Source: an uncultured Eubacteriales bacterium (GTDB lineage Bacteria; Bacillota_I; Bacilli_A; RF39; UBA660). From it: a stretch of 21,760 bases of DNA. The position numbers and the translations under genes are program-made. This document shows, one piece after another, positions 1 to 7,530 of the stretch (position 1 is its first letter; every line of letters starts with the position of its first letter). The stretch covers positions 1 to 21,760 of the forward strand of contig ONWZ01000133.1 of NCBI GenBank assembly GCA_900321645.1, given 5' to 3'. The notes under the pieces are model-generated. The model searched no databases. It saw nothing but the letters and a program-made list of their open reading frames with translations, and was not told the DNA's origin.

Positions 1-2715
1 ACAAGTAGCCTTATCATCATATCCATTACTATTAGCACATTTATGAGTACCTGCAGTTGTTGTCGGTGCTTTGGTCTTTGTTGGTGTTTTAGTATTTGTC
101 TTCGTAGGTGTATTAGTTGGACATGATACATTTGGGCTCTTATAATATGCTGAAAATGACTGACCATTACAATTGGAATAACAAGTACCAGTACAATCTT
201 CATATTCTATTGTTTTTCCATTGTTACAAGTTTCTTGATGTGAAACTGGCTTAGCATTACAGCAACAACTTGCCGTTTTAGTCGTTGTTCCATTGTTACA
301 AGAAACTGTGCGAGAAAAAGTTTTTGTTGAACAACCAACGTTTCCACCGCCGCCACCAGTAGTTGGTGTTTTTGTTGGAGTATTTGTCTTCGTTGGCGTT
401 TTTGTTGGAGTATTTGTAGGTGATTTTATGTTAATTGTAGCACTACCACAATCTTTAGTACTATGATTATCGTCTCCCTCTACTTCAACATATACTGTTG
501 ATGTACCAACTGTTTTCCTTGTTGGTTTTGTCGTAGACCAAGCATCGGTTGTATTTTCCCTATATTTAACTGTTCCGCCAGAACCACCACTTACCACTAT
601 CGTATGAGCATTGCCATCATAGGTACCGCTATAGTTAGTCAACGTTGGACATGTTGCAGCAACTTTTGAAATTGTTACTGCTTTCGTACATGCTTTACTG
701 CCTTCAAGATAGTTTTTAGTTGCTGCTGACTTAGCGGTCGCATAGTAAGTACCAGCACCGATTGGTGATCCGGTTAAAGACGTGCCACTACAATCACTTG
801 TTTTATAATATGTTAAAGTAACTGTCGCTCCTGAATCAGCACTAGCTGTCGCAGTATGTGCTTTATTATCATATGTTGCCGTTGCAGCAGTTATCGTAAT
901 TGTCGTTGCTTTCTTATTAATTATCCAAGAAACGCTACAAGTACTTGTGAATTTATAACCAGAAGTTGGTGTACAAGTTTGACTATATGTTCCAGCATCA
1001 ATACCACTCGTGTTACCACCAGCATTTGAATGATCTGGACATTTTATATTAGAAGTTTGACTACTTCCTGTATATGTTTTAGCAGCAGGACTGCTTGGAC
1101 AAGTTAATACTTTACGATTAACCGTCAAACTATATGTTGCTGATGCTTTCTTATAGTTTGTACCTGCAGCTTGATTAACAGTTACAGTTGCTGTTTTGCC
1201 ATCAGCGGTATTTGCTGATGGAATAATTGTCAATGTCGAATTATCAACACTACAAGTTGCTACCGTATTATCTGAAACACTACATGTTAAAGTTCCATCA
1301 CCATCTGTCGTTATGGCACTTGTTCCATTAGTTCCAAATGTTAATGTTCCACTAGTTGGATTTATCGACAAAGTTGTGTTTTTCTTGGCAATTGAGCATG
1401 ATATGGTCTGATTTCCCGTGCTCTTATCACTCCAAATATAGCCATCGTTTAAAGTGGCCGTTACATTTTGACTTCCAGCATTTTTTCTAGTCGTTCCATT
1501 TGACCAACTAAAGCCTACTCCAGCAGCCTTTACTAATGTTTGAGTGTTGCCATTATATACCAAACCGCTAACACAATATGCATTTGTTGGCTTTTCAATG
1601 GCAATCTTCCATGTAGCACTAGGTTTTAAAACTGTCTCTATGTTAGAATTTTCAACATTATCATAAACACTATTAGCTTTTATCTTAATTTGAATATTAC
1701 CACTATGGTGAGTATCATTAATTGATAAAGCATAATTTACCTCTGTTCCTTCACTATTCTTATTTTTTTGTGCTAAATTATATTCATCAACTTGATTACC
1801 ACCAATAGTTACTTCAATGTCGTCATTGGTAAAACTACGATAATTAACCCCACTCTTGCTATCAGTTACTACTAGATTAATTGTCGTAGAGCCAACGATA
1901 TTGCCACTAGGATTATTTGCTAAAGTAATAACTGGTCCTTCACGATCAATTTTGGACACAACATAACTACTCGTAGCTATCGTTTCAGGTCCATTTTTTA
2001 TGTTGGCTAAAACTGTTCCGGTTGTCGTTACATTTAATTTATAATTAGCCGTTAAGTTGCTAAAAGCATTGCTTTCAGACGTACCTTTAAACGTATATTC
2101 ATACTTGTGATTACCAACAGCTGACATATTGGTAACATTTCTAATCGTATAATATATTCCTATTTCTTTATTTCTTGCCCACTCATTAGATTGAGGGATA
2201 GAAACAAATTGAATCTTACCGTTAATTTTTGATGCCACATTACAAGCATTAGCATAAGTGCTATTAGTACCTGTATAAATACTACGTATAACCGCTTTTG
2301 TATTAGCATCTCTTTCAATATAAATCATATCTTCTTCACTAACGGTTTTATTATCATCAACTTTTGAATTAAGAACTTCACTATTTAAATAACCTAATTC
2401 AATTAAATTCTTAACCGTTATACATTGATATTCATAACTACCATCAGGTACAAAAAATAATCGATTACTATTTTCTACTAAATAGTTATCGGCGTTATTA
2501 GTTATATTAGCAATCGTAATTTGATATGTTTTTTGTTTAGCCTTGTTTACTGTATTAATTGCAATATACATTGTTATACTGACTACAATTGATAAAATCA
2601 AAATTGTCGCTAATAATTCGACTAATGTAAATCCTTTTTTGTTAATTCGCTTTAACATATATTTGCGCATATTTTTAATCTGTTTGTTAAAGTTTGTCTT
2701 ACCTCTTTTATTCAT
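1..2715 (-). CDS. Large prepilin-like, Ig-repeat, Cys-rich surface protein (3'-truncated by window edge)
   Basis: The frame stays open from an ATG at 2715 to the left edge (905 codons), so the C-terminus is missing. Residues 27-36 read KKGFTLVELL, a type IV prepilin/pseudopilin cleavage site with Glu at mature position 5, followed by a hydrophobic helix to about residue 55 and the usual amphipathic continuation. Residues about 60-260 are an unidentified pilin-like globular region. From about 261 to 763 there are five or six beta-rich Ig-like units; those at 614-684 and 698-763 carry YDNKAHT and YDGNAHT, resembling MBG/Ig-like domains. Pro/Thr/Lys tracts (766-786, 865-887) flank a Gly5 run and a cysteine-rich module (795-865, ten Cys including CCC). 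AGGTGAG lies a few bases before the ATG. I infer secretion, membrane anchoring before processing, and surface display or adhesion. Family placement from the N-terminus is firm; function is not. The 20-residue cytoplasmic leader before the prepilin motif is long. Confidence 0.85.
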   Translation of the reverse strand, partial: MNKRGKTNFNKQIKNMRKYMLKRINKKGFTLVELLATILILSIVVSITMYIAINTVNKAKQKTYQITIANITNNADNYLVENSNRLFFVPDGSYEYQCITVKNLIELGYLNSEVLNSKVDDNKTVSEEDMIYIERDANTKAVIRSIYTGTNSTYANACNVASKINGKIQFVSIPQSNEWARNKEIGIYYTIRNVTNMSAVGNHKYEYTFKGTSESNAFSNLTANYKLNVTTTGTVLANIKNGPETIATSSYVVSKIDREGPVITLANNPSGNIVGSTTINLVVTDSKSGVNYRSFTNDDIEVTIGGNQVDEYNLAQKNKNSEGTEVNYALSINDTHHSGNIQIKIKANSVYDNVENSNIETVLKPSATWKIAIEKPTNAYCVSGLVYNGNTQTLVKAAGVGFSWSNGTTRKNAGSQNVTATLNDGYIWSDKSTGNQTISCSIAKKNTTLSINPTSGTLTFGTNGTSAITTDGDGTLTCSVSDNTVATCSVDNSTLTIIPSANTADGKTATVTVNQAAGTNYKKASATYSLTVNRKVLTCPSSPAAKTYTGSSQTSNIKCPDHSNAGGNTSGIDAGTYSQTCTPTSGYKFTSTCSVSWIINKKATTITITAATATYDNKAHTATASADSGATVTLTYYKTSDCSGTSLTGSPIGAGTYYATAKSAATKNYLEGSKACTKAVTISKVAATCPTLTNYSGTYDGNAHTIVVSGGSGGTVKYRENTTDAWSTTKPTRKTVGTSTVYVEVEGDDNHSTKDCGSATINIKSPTNTPTKTPTKTNTPTKTPTTGGGGGNVGCSTKTFSRTVSCNNGTTTKTASCCCNAKPVSHQETCNNGKTIEYEDCTGTCYSNCNGQSFSAYYKSPNVSCPTNTPTKTNTKTPTKTKAPTTTAGTHKCANSNGYDDKATC
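55..120 (-). repeat. Pro/Thr/Lys-rich coding repeat (second tract)
   Basis: This stretch encodes a degenerate TPTKTNTKTPTKTK spacer (residues about 866-887) in the large prepilin-like protein. The DNA is a degenerate run of TTTGTTGGTGTT-like units. Such tracts usually act as extended, possibly glycosylated, stalks between surface domains. Confidence 0.75.
343..420 (-). repeat. Pro/Thr/Lys-rich plus polyglycine coding repeat (first tract)
   Basis: It encodes residues 766-791: repeated NTPTKTPTK units followed by TTGGGGG. The DNA units of about 12 bases are nearly identical to those at 55-120, so slippage or recombination between the two tracts could delete the intervening cysteine-rich module. 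That last point is inference. Confidence 0.75.
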
Positions 2716-2733
2716 ACTCTCACCTATAATATG

Positions 2734-2762
2734 ATTATACCAAGATTATTTAAAAACTGCAA
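2734..2762 (-). promoter_or_regulatory. Promoter of the large prepilin-like gene
   Basis: An extended -10, TGGTATAAT, occupies 2742-2734 on the minus strand, with a weak -35 (TTGCAG, 2762-2757) 17 bases upstream. The predicted start point leaves a leader of only about 12 bases, beginning close to the AGGTGAG ribosome site. It is back to back with the plus-strand promoter at 2771-2799. Confidence 0.65.
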
Positions 2763-2770
2763 ATACATTT

Positions 2771-2799
2771 TTAACATTTATAATATTTTTTAATATAAT
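2771..2799 (+). promoter_or_regulatory. Promoter of the small Gly/Pro/Tyr-rich gene
   Basis: TTAACA (2771-2776), a 17-base spacer and a perfect TATAAT (2794-2799) match the housekeeping consensus at 11 of 12 positions. This is the only inferred promoter in the window that lacks a TGn extension. Confidence 0.75.
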
Positions 2800-2820
2800 A
2801 TTTATGAAAGGTTGTGAATT

Positions 2821-3042
2821 ATGTATCCAAACAATTATTATATTTCAAATAAAAAAACACCGATAAATGGCGACCGTTTTATTGGCGGCGGATTTATTGC
2901 TCCATTTCTACTAGGAGGTATTACTGGAGGTTTACTAGCACCTGCCTTCTATCCAAGACCAATCTATGGTCCACCAATGTATGGGCCATATCCTGTATAC
3001 CAAGTACCATATAATCAAAATCAATATATTTATTATAATTAA
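2821..3042 (+). CDS. Small Gly/Pro/Tyr-rich hypothetical protein
   Basis: The product is 73 residues. The N-terminus is polar (MYPNNYYISNKK). Residues about 21-43 form a Gly/hydrophobic segment (GGGFIAPFLLGGITGGLLAP) that could be a short membrane or membrane-associated helix. The tail is Pro/Tyr-rich (YPRPIYGPPMYGPYPVY) and ends in an Asn/Gln/Tyr-rich segment. An AAAGG sequence 10 bases before the ATG and a strong promoter support expression. Similar low-complexity peptides in Bacillota are often surface or coat-associated, but no family is recognisable. The tail might self-associate through tyrosine stacking; that is speculation. Confidence 0.7.
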   Translation: MYPNNYYISNKKTPINGDRFIGGGFIAPFLLGGITGGLLAPAFYPRPIYGPPMYGPYPVYQVPYNQNQYIYYN

Positions 3043-3069
3043 ATTTTTTATACACATTTTCTAATATTA

Positions 3070-3078
3070 TGATATAAT
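3070..3078 (+). promoter_or_regulatory. Extended -10 promoter of the tail-anchored hypothetical gene
   Basis: TGATATAAT matches the extended -10 perfectly. No convincing -35 is seen; TACACA at 3051-3056 is the best, at a 16-base spacing. Only 16 bases separate the -10 from the ATG at 3095, and the AGGTGA ribosome site (3085-3090) begins about where transcription should start. Confidence 0.65.
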
Positions 3079-3094
3079 TATTGTAGGTGAAAAT

Positions 3095-3616
3095 ATGAAA
3101 AGTAATTATATTATCGATTATGTTAACGAAAATGAGTTTAGAAAAAAAGAACGTGCTATCAAAAAATATAACATGTTAGCATATAAAAAACTATTATTTG
3201 ATTATTATCCAAGTTTAAGAGAAGGTAATTTTTTAGGAGTTGTCGTATCAACCAACGAAAAAGATCATATTGATAAATATGAACTTACTCTTCCTACCGA
3301 TAAAACATTCGTAAAAGTACACGGTAATATTACTCTTCATTATTCAGTATATAAAGATAATAACATTGTCATGTTAGAAACATTAACACCTGAAGATATT
3401 TTAACTGAGGGGCATCAAAAGGAACTAACAACATATAAGGGTGTTATGGTTTCTAAAAGCCATAAAGAATTAGATATGTTTAAAATTAATCTACTAAATA
3501 GTATGAATAAGAATGGTTTCTTCTTATTAAATCTACCAGATTGGTTACTTGTTGTTTTAACCATTCTATTCACTGGTACACTCAGTGCTATAATTATTAA
3601 ATTAATAATAAAGTAA
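3095..3616 (+). CDS. Hypothetical tail-anchored membrane protein
   Basis: The product is 173 residues with AGGTGA 4 bases before the ATG. Residues 1-145 are soluble, charged and mixed alpha/beta, with a basic stretch near 16-32 (RKKERAIKKYN). Residues about 149-171 form one hydrophobic helix ending in a short lysine tail. There is no signal peptide, so the likely topology is a cytoplasmic domain anchored at its C-terminus. No catalytic motif or known family is recognisable. The gene has its own extended -10 promoter and an overlapping terminator, so it is probably monocistronic. Its neighbours are equally obscure and give no functional hint. Confidence 0.75.
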   Translation: MKSNYIIDYVNENEFRKKERAIKKYNMLAYKKLLFDYYPSLREGNFLGVVVSTNEKDHIDKYELTLPTDKTFVKVHGNITLHYSVYKDNNIVMLETLTPEDILTEGHQKELTTYKGVMVSKSHKELDMFKINLLNSMNKNGFFLLNLPDWLLVVLTILFTGTLSAIIIKLIIK

Positions 3617-3635
3617 TTTACTTTATTATTTTTTT
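3604..3635 (+). terminator. Terminator overlapping a stop codon and the next promoter
   Basis: A perfect 12-bp inverted repeat (3604-3615 with 3619-3630, three-base loop) is followed by TTTTT. The TAA stop of the upstream gene (3614-3616) sits at the stem/loop junction. The right arm contains the inferred -35 (TTTACT, 3617-3622) of the next gene. The stem is AT-rich and so relatively weak. Confidence 0.75.
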
Positions 3636-3645
3636 ATGCTATTAT
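3617..3645 (+). promoter_or_regulatory. Promoter of the CFI-box-like gene
   Basis: TTTACT (3617-3622), 17 bases, then TATTAT (3640-3645) preceded by TGC, giving an extended -10. The -35 is inside the preceding terminator hairpin. Confidence 0.6.
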
Positions 3646-3666
3646 ATCTAGCCAGGAAGTGATATT

Positions 3667-4257
3667 ATGTATGAAGCTTATTGTGCTGCTTGCACTTATA
3701 TGGATGAAAAACTAGATTGTGGAAAGTATTGGTGTGAAAAGAAAGGTGAAAATCGTAAAGCTAGCGATCCAAAATGCTATAGCTTTTGTGAAGCATATAG
3801 AAGAAGTAATAGTGCTAGGGAAAATATGTATAATAACTCTAATGCTAGTTCTGGTTGTTATTTAACTACTATTATGTGTAATATTTTAAACTATCCCGAT
3901 AATAATTATTATTTAAATACGCTTAGAAAATTTAGAGACAATTACATGAAACAAAATCCAAAATATTTTCCACTACTCTTTATGTACGATACAATTGGAC
4001 CAATTATTTCATATAAATTGAGTAAAGATAAACACAATAAAGAAATTGCTATGACATTTTTTAATAACTACATAGTCAAATCAGTTAATGCAATTGAAGA
4101 AGAAAAGTATGAAATAGCTATCAACATCTATAAGGCTATGACTGAAAGTTTAGCTGAAAGATATCATTTTGATATTAATCTAATCACGCCGCCAAATGTA
4201 AATGAAATTGATTTTAATAATTTAGGACATGGAAAAATAAGAAAGAGAATCATATAA
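3667..4257 (+). CDS. Cys-rich CFI-box-CTERM-like hypothetical protein
   Basis: The product is 196 residues. The N-terminal 45 residues carry six cysteines (6, 9, 18, 23, 37, 41), including CAAC and CYSFC, which suggests a small metal-binding or disulfide knot. Residues 63-95 read GCYLTTIMC...YLNTLRKFRDNYM, which resembles the CFI-box-CTERM pattern (a Cys-aromatic-aliphatic start, then LRxFRDxxL) found at the ends of many otherwise unrelated bacterial proteins. Here it is central, and about 100 helical residues follow. There is no signal peptide or membrane helix. The ribosome site is AGGAAGTG, 7 bases from the ATG. Family resemblance is by eye and function is unknown. Zinc binding is inference. 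Confidence 0.75.
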   Translation: MYEAYCAACTYMDEKLDCGKYWCEKKGENRKASDPKCYSFCEAYRRSNSARENMYNNSNASSGCYLTTIMCNILNYPDNNYYLNTLRKFRDNYMKQNPKYFPLLFMYDTIGPIISYKLSKDKHNKEIAMTFFNNYIVKSVNAIEEEKYEIAINIYKAMTESLAERYHFDINLITPPNVNEIDFNNLGHGKIRKRII

Positions 4258-4271
4258 ATGTGATTCTCTTT
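4242..4271. terminator. Bidirectional terminator between convergent genes
   Basis: An 11-bp perfect stem (4242-4252 with 4261-4271) has an 8-base loop containing the TAA of the plus-strand CFI-box-like gene (4255-4257). A short T run follows on the plus strand, and a broken T run (TTTCTTATTTTT) on the minus strand. It therefore serves both that gene and murD, whose stop codon shares base 4271 with the stem. Confidence 0.8.
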
Positions 4272-5602
4272 TATAGTTTATTAACTAAATCTTTAAATTG
4301 TTTCCCTCGATCAGCAAAATTTTTAAACATATCGAATGAAGCAGAAGCTGGACTAAATAATACTATTTCTCCCGGTATTGCTACTTCTTTAGCTCTACTT
4401 ACGACATCTTGCAATGTTTTTTCACGATATATTTGAATACTTTCATTTGTTTCGGCACTAATAACTGCATCATATATTTTTTGACTTGTAGCACCAAATA
4501 AAATTAATTTGTTAACATGTTCTAAGATTGGTTTTGCAATTGGGGTATAATCTAAGTTTTTATCATATCCTCCCGCAATTAAAACAATTCTTTCATCATA
4601 TGAATTTAATCCCGCGATTGTTCTTGTTGGGCTTGATGAAACTGAATCGTTATACCATTTAACATGATTTATTTCTCTAACAAATTCTAATCTATGTTCA
4701 ACACCGTTAAAACCTTTAATAGCATTAATTGCTTTATCCAAATTGATTAAATCATACGTAGCTGATAGACAAGCACAAATATTTTCATAATTATGTCTTC
4801 CCCGAATATGTAAATCTTTTCCATCAAGAATAACTTTATCTTGATAATATATTTTATCATCTAAAGTATAAAAACTATTCGTTGCCTTTTCACGACTAAA
4901 GTATCTTATTTTTCTATCTGATGTTAGATCTTTTGTTATTTCATTATCGGCATTTAATATTAACAGTCCTTCTTTATGCGTATATATATTACACTTACTA
5001 TCGATATATTCTGCCATATTTTTATGTTTATCTAAATGATTTGGTGTAATATTAGTAATTACACTAATATCTGGGCTAACTGTCATTTCCATTAATTGAA
5101 ATGATGATAACTCTAAGACAATGATATCTTCTTCAGTCATTTCATTAATCTTAGTAAATAACGGGGTTCCAATATTTCCTCCTAAAAATGTTTTATAGCC
5201 ACTTGCTTCAAGTACTAAGTTAATTAATGTAGTCGTAGTGGTTTTTCCATCTGATCCAGTTATACCAATTACTTTGGAAGGAGTTAACTTGATGACTTGT
5301 TCTACTTCTGTTGTAACAAGTGCTCCCCTCTTCTTTTCTTCCACAATCTCACTTCTTGTAGGTAAACATCCAGGGCTTCTAAAGATAATATCAAAGCCCA
5401 CTAGTTCTTTTAAACCATTTTCATGAACTGGATAGTGATATTTACTGATATCAACTTCAATTTTATTATCACTAAAGATTGTCACATCACAATGCATATC
5501 ATATAGATAATCAAGTAATGGTAAATTACTAACACCTATTCCAATAATAGCTATTTTACTATTTTTGAGTTTTTCGTTAAATTCCAATAATTTCTTATTC
5601 AT
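4271..5602 (-). CDS. murD: UDP-N-acetylmuramoyl-L-alanine--D-glutamate ligase (MurD)
   Basis: The enzyme adds D-glutamate to UDP-MurNAc-L-Ala in the cytoplasm, using ATP, during peptidoglycan precursor synthesis. The 443-residue length is normal. The UDP-binding Rossmann domain occupies 1-110. The ATP P-loop is GSDGKTTTT (116-124). ELSSFQL (164-170), NITPNHLDKH (184-193) and the lysine that is carbamylated in MurD enzymes (K203 in DSKCN) follow. The C-terminal domain has GVEHRLEF (300-307) and FSPASASFDMFKNFADRG (416-433), which is diagnostic for MurD. NDSVSSSPTRT (318-328) replaces the NDSKATN of E. coli, as I recall from clostridial-type MurDs. The gene overlaps the upstream PLP-enzyme gene by 8 bases. 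Its GGAGG lies inside that gene, so translation is likely coupled. It lies outside the dcw cluster about 8 kb away. Confidence 0.97.
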   Translation of the reverse strand: MNKKLLEFNEKLKNSKIAIIGIGVSNLPLLDYLYDMHCDVTIFSDNKIEVDISKYHYPVHENGLKELVGFDIIFRSPGCLPTRSEIVEEKKRGALVTTEVEQVIKLTPSKVIGITGSDGKTTTTTLINLVLEASGYKTFLGGNIGTPLFTKINEMTEEDIIVLELSSFQLMEMTVSPDISVITNITPNHLDKHKNMAEYIDSKCNIYTHKEGLLILNADNEITKDLTSDRKIRYFSREKATNSFYTLDDKIYYQDKVILDGKDLHIRGRHNYENICACLSATYDLINLDKAINAIKGFNGVEHRLEFVREINHVKWYNDSVSSSPTRTIAGLNSYDERIVLIAGGYDKNLDYTPIAKPILEHVNKLILFGATSQKIYDAVISAETNESIQIYREKTLQDVVSRAKEVAIPGEIVLFSPASASFDMFKNFADRGKQFKDLVNKL

Positions 5603-6839
5603 TACTAACCTCCATAAAATTCTTTAGTGCATTAATTATCGCTATTTTACCATAATCATATGTTAAACTTCCTTGAAAATATGCAATATATGGACTTCTT
5701 AATGGACCATCGCATGATATTTCAATTGAACTACCTTGGGTAAAAGATCCACTAGCCATAATTACTTTATCAGTATATCCTGGCATATCACTAGGCACAG
5801 GTTCTACGTGACTATCAATCGCTGAATTAGCTTGAATTGTTTTACAAAAACTAATTAGTTTATCGGGATTGTTAAAAATAATGTTTTGAACAATATCAAC
5901 TCTATTGTCATTATATTTAGGACTAACTTCAAAACCAATATGCTCCATCACATAACTAAGTAAAATAGCCGTTTTTAAACTATTTAAAACTACTTGTGGA
6001 GCCATATATAAACCTAACAAGAACATCCTGTTAGCACTACCACTAGGTCCTACTTCCTTACCTTGTCCTGGAACATTTAATCTTTCAGCACACAATTCAA
6101 TTAAATCATGTCTTCCACAAATATATGCCCCATTAGTGGCGATACCTGCTCCCAAATTTTTAATTAGACTACCAACCACTAAATCAGCTCCAACTTCGGT
6201 TGGTTCTCTATAATCAACAAATTCACAATAACAATTATCGATCATAATAATTGCGTCATCATCAACTTCTCTAATTGTTTTGATTACTTTTTCAATTTTA
6301 TTCAAAGATATACTTTCTCTTGTCGAATAGCCCTTACTTCTTTGAATTGTAATTAATTTAACATTATTACTAATAAGATAATCTTCAATTTTATCATAAT
6401 CAAAATCATTATCTATTAAATCTATTTGTTCATACTTTATACCATAACTAATAAGACTACTTGGATTATCTTCAATGCCAATTACTTTATCTAATGTATC
6501 ATATGGTTTACCACTAATACTTAGCATTGTATCGCCTGGTCTTAGCATAGCTGACATGGTTACAGTCAAAGCATGAGTTCCTGAAATTAATTGGCATCTA
6601 ACTAAAGCATCTTCACATTTAAAGACATTGGCAAAAACTTGTTCTACGACATCTCTTCCATAATCGTTATAACCATATCCGGTAGTACCATTTAAATGAC
6701 TCTCACTAACTTTATTTTTATGAAAAGCATTTAATACTTTCATACTATTTAAAAAACTAATATGTTCATATTTTTTAAATTCATCTTTTAAGTTTTCTTC
6801 ACAATTATAAACATACTCTACGATATCTTTTCGATCCAT
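5595..6839 (-). CDS. Methionine gamma-lyase/aluminum-resistance family PLP enzyme
   Basis: The 414-residue protein matches the Met_gamma_lyase (PF06838, YnbB-like) family, fold-type I PLP enzymes often annotated as aluminum resistance proteins. Visible signatures are HLNGTTGYGYNDYGRD (48-63), the cofactor-stacking segment QLISGTHALT (83-92), the cofactor-contacting aspartate region MIDNCYCEF (199-207), the Schiff-base lysine K227 in GSLIKNLGAG, and GPSGSANR (264-271). The true substrate of this family is unclear. Cys/Met-type beta or gamma elimination is family inference. The gene starts inside the dehydrogenase gene (22-base overlap) and runs into murD, so all three are one transcript. A metabolic link between this enzyme and MurD is not obvious. 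Confidence 0.9.
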   Translation of the reverse strand: MDRKDIVEYVYNCEENLKDEFKKYEHISFLNSMKVLNAFHKNKVSESHLNGTTGYGYNDYGRDVVEQVFANVFKCEDALVRCQLISGTHALTVTMSAMLRPGDTMLSISGKPYDTLDKVIGIEDNPSSLISYGIKYEQIDLIDNDFDYDKIEDYLISNNVKLITIQRSKGYSTRESISLNKIEKVIKTIREVDDDAIIMIDNCYCEFVDYREPTEVGADLVVGSLIKNLGAGIATNGAYICGRHDLIELCAERLNVPGQGKEVGPSGSANRMFLLGLYMAPQVVLNSLKTAILLSYVMEHIGFEVSPKYNDNRVDIVQNIIFNNPDKLISFCKTIQANSAIDSHVEPVPSDMPGYTDKVIMASGSFTQGSSIEISCDGPLRSPYIAYFQGSLTYDYGKIAIINALKNFMEVSNE

Positions 6840-7495
6840 AACTTATCATCCCTTATATCTATTCTTATAATATCACCACTATGATATTCATTGATTATTT
6901 TATTAACACTTTCATTAAATTCCGTTAATGTAATTAATCTATCTTGTCTTATTCTTTTAAGTTCTTTAGTTAAATAATCTTGATCCATATTAATAGTACT
7001 ATTAGCATCTAACCAATTTGGACAAATACATAATACTTTATTCTTGGTACTTAGAGCCATACTTTTAGATAAGTTAATAACCCCGGCCTTACTCGCTGAA
7101 TATAACATACTATATTCACTATAAGTATCGATACCATCCGTACTAGCAATATTGATAATAATTCCCGTTGGATTATATTTACTAAATATTCTTGAAGCAC
7201 TAAAAGTTCCTACCAAATTAACTTTTAAAATATCAACAAAATCTTCCTTTGTATTATCTAAGAATAAATTGTCATGACTAATTGCTGCCATATTAATAAG
7301 CATATCAAATTCATTATTATGAAATAATATCTCAAGTTCATCTTCATTGGTAATATCTAATGGTAAACACTTAATACCATCAATCATACATTTATGATTA
7401 TGATATGTAATTGATACATCATTATCTAAAATACTAAAGTATTTAGCCAAACTAATTCCCACATCGGTACTTCCACCAATTATTAATATTTTCAT
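6818..7495 (-). CDS. Short-chain dehydrogenase/reductase (FabG-like fold)
   Basis: This is a 225-residue classical SDR. The Rossmann nucleotide site is GGSTDVGISLA (7-17). LDIT (46-49) is the adenine-ring position. NMAAIS (68-73) replaces the usual NNAG. The catalytic triad is S118, Y132 and K136 (YSASK), with N93 as the fourth member. I place the start at ATG 7495 rather than an in-frame ATG at 7525, because AGGTGA lies 5 bases before 7495 and the promoter -10 (7512-7517) falls inside the longer frame. It is the first gene of the operon with the PLP enzyme and murD. It is shorter than FabG (about 245), with an abbreviated substrate loop after WLDAN, so the substrate is unknown. It could be a sugar or oxoacyl reductase. 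Confidence 0.88.
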   Translation of the reverse strand: MKILIIGGSTDVGISLAKYFSILDNDVSITYHNHKCMIDGIKCLPLDITNEDELEILFHNNEFDMLINMAAISHDNLFLDNTKEDFVDILKVNLVGTFSASRIFSKYNPTGIIINIASTDGIDTYSEYSMLYSASKAGVINLSKSMALSTKNKVLCICPNWLDANSTINMDQDYLTKELKRIRQDRLITLTEFNESVNKIINEYHSGDIIRIDIRDDKLWIEKIS

Positions 7496-7511
7496 ATTTT
7501 CACCTACTATC

Positions 7512-7520
7512 ATTATAACA
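7512..7520 (-). promoter_or_regulatory. Extended -10 promoter of the SDR-PLP enzyme-murD operon
   Basis: TGTTATAAT reads 7520-7512 on the minus strand, with no clear -35 (that region lies in the preceding terminator). Sixteen bases separate it from the ATG at 7495. Spacing and sequence to AGGTGAAAATATG are almost identical to the plus-strand promoter at 3070-3078. Confidence 0.65.
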
Positions 7521-7530
7521 TACAAAGATT

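Noticed and set aside
55..420. Possible CRISPR-like or tandem-repeat array
   Set aside because: The units are about 12 bases, in frame with the coding sequence, and separated by coding rather than spacer DNA. They encode Pro/Thr stalks.
1196..1411. Plus-strand open frame of 71 codons
   Set aside because: It lies opposite the continuous minus-strand frame of the large prepilin-like gene, whose reading is coherent (Ig-like repeats). The frame is a by-product of its Thr/Val-rich codons and has no ribosome site.
2543..2734. Hydrophobic plus-strand frame of 63 codons
   Set aside because: It is the antisense of the prepilin signal and hydrophobic helix, so its hydrophobicity is an artefact. No promoter or ribosome site precedes it.
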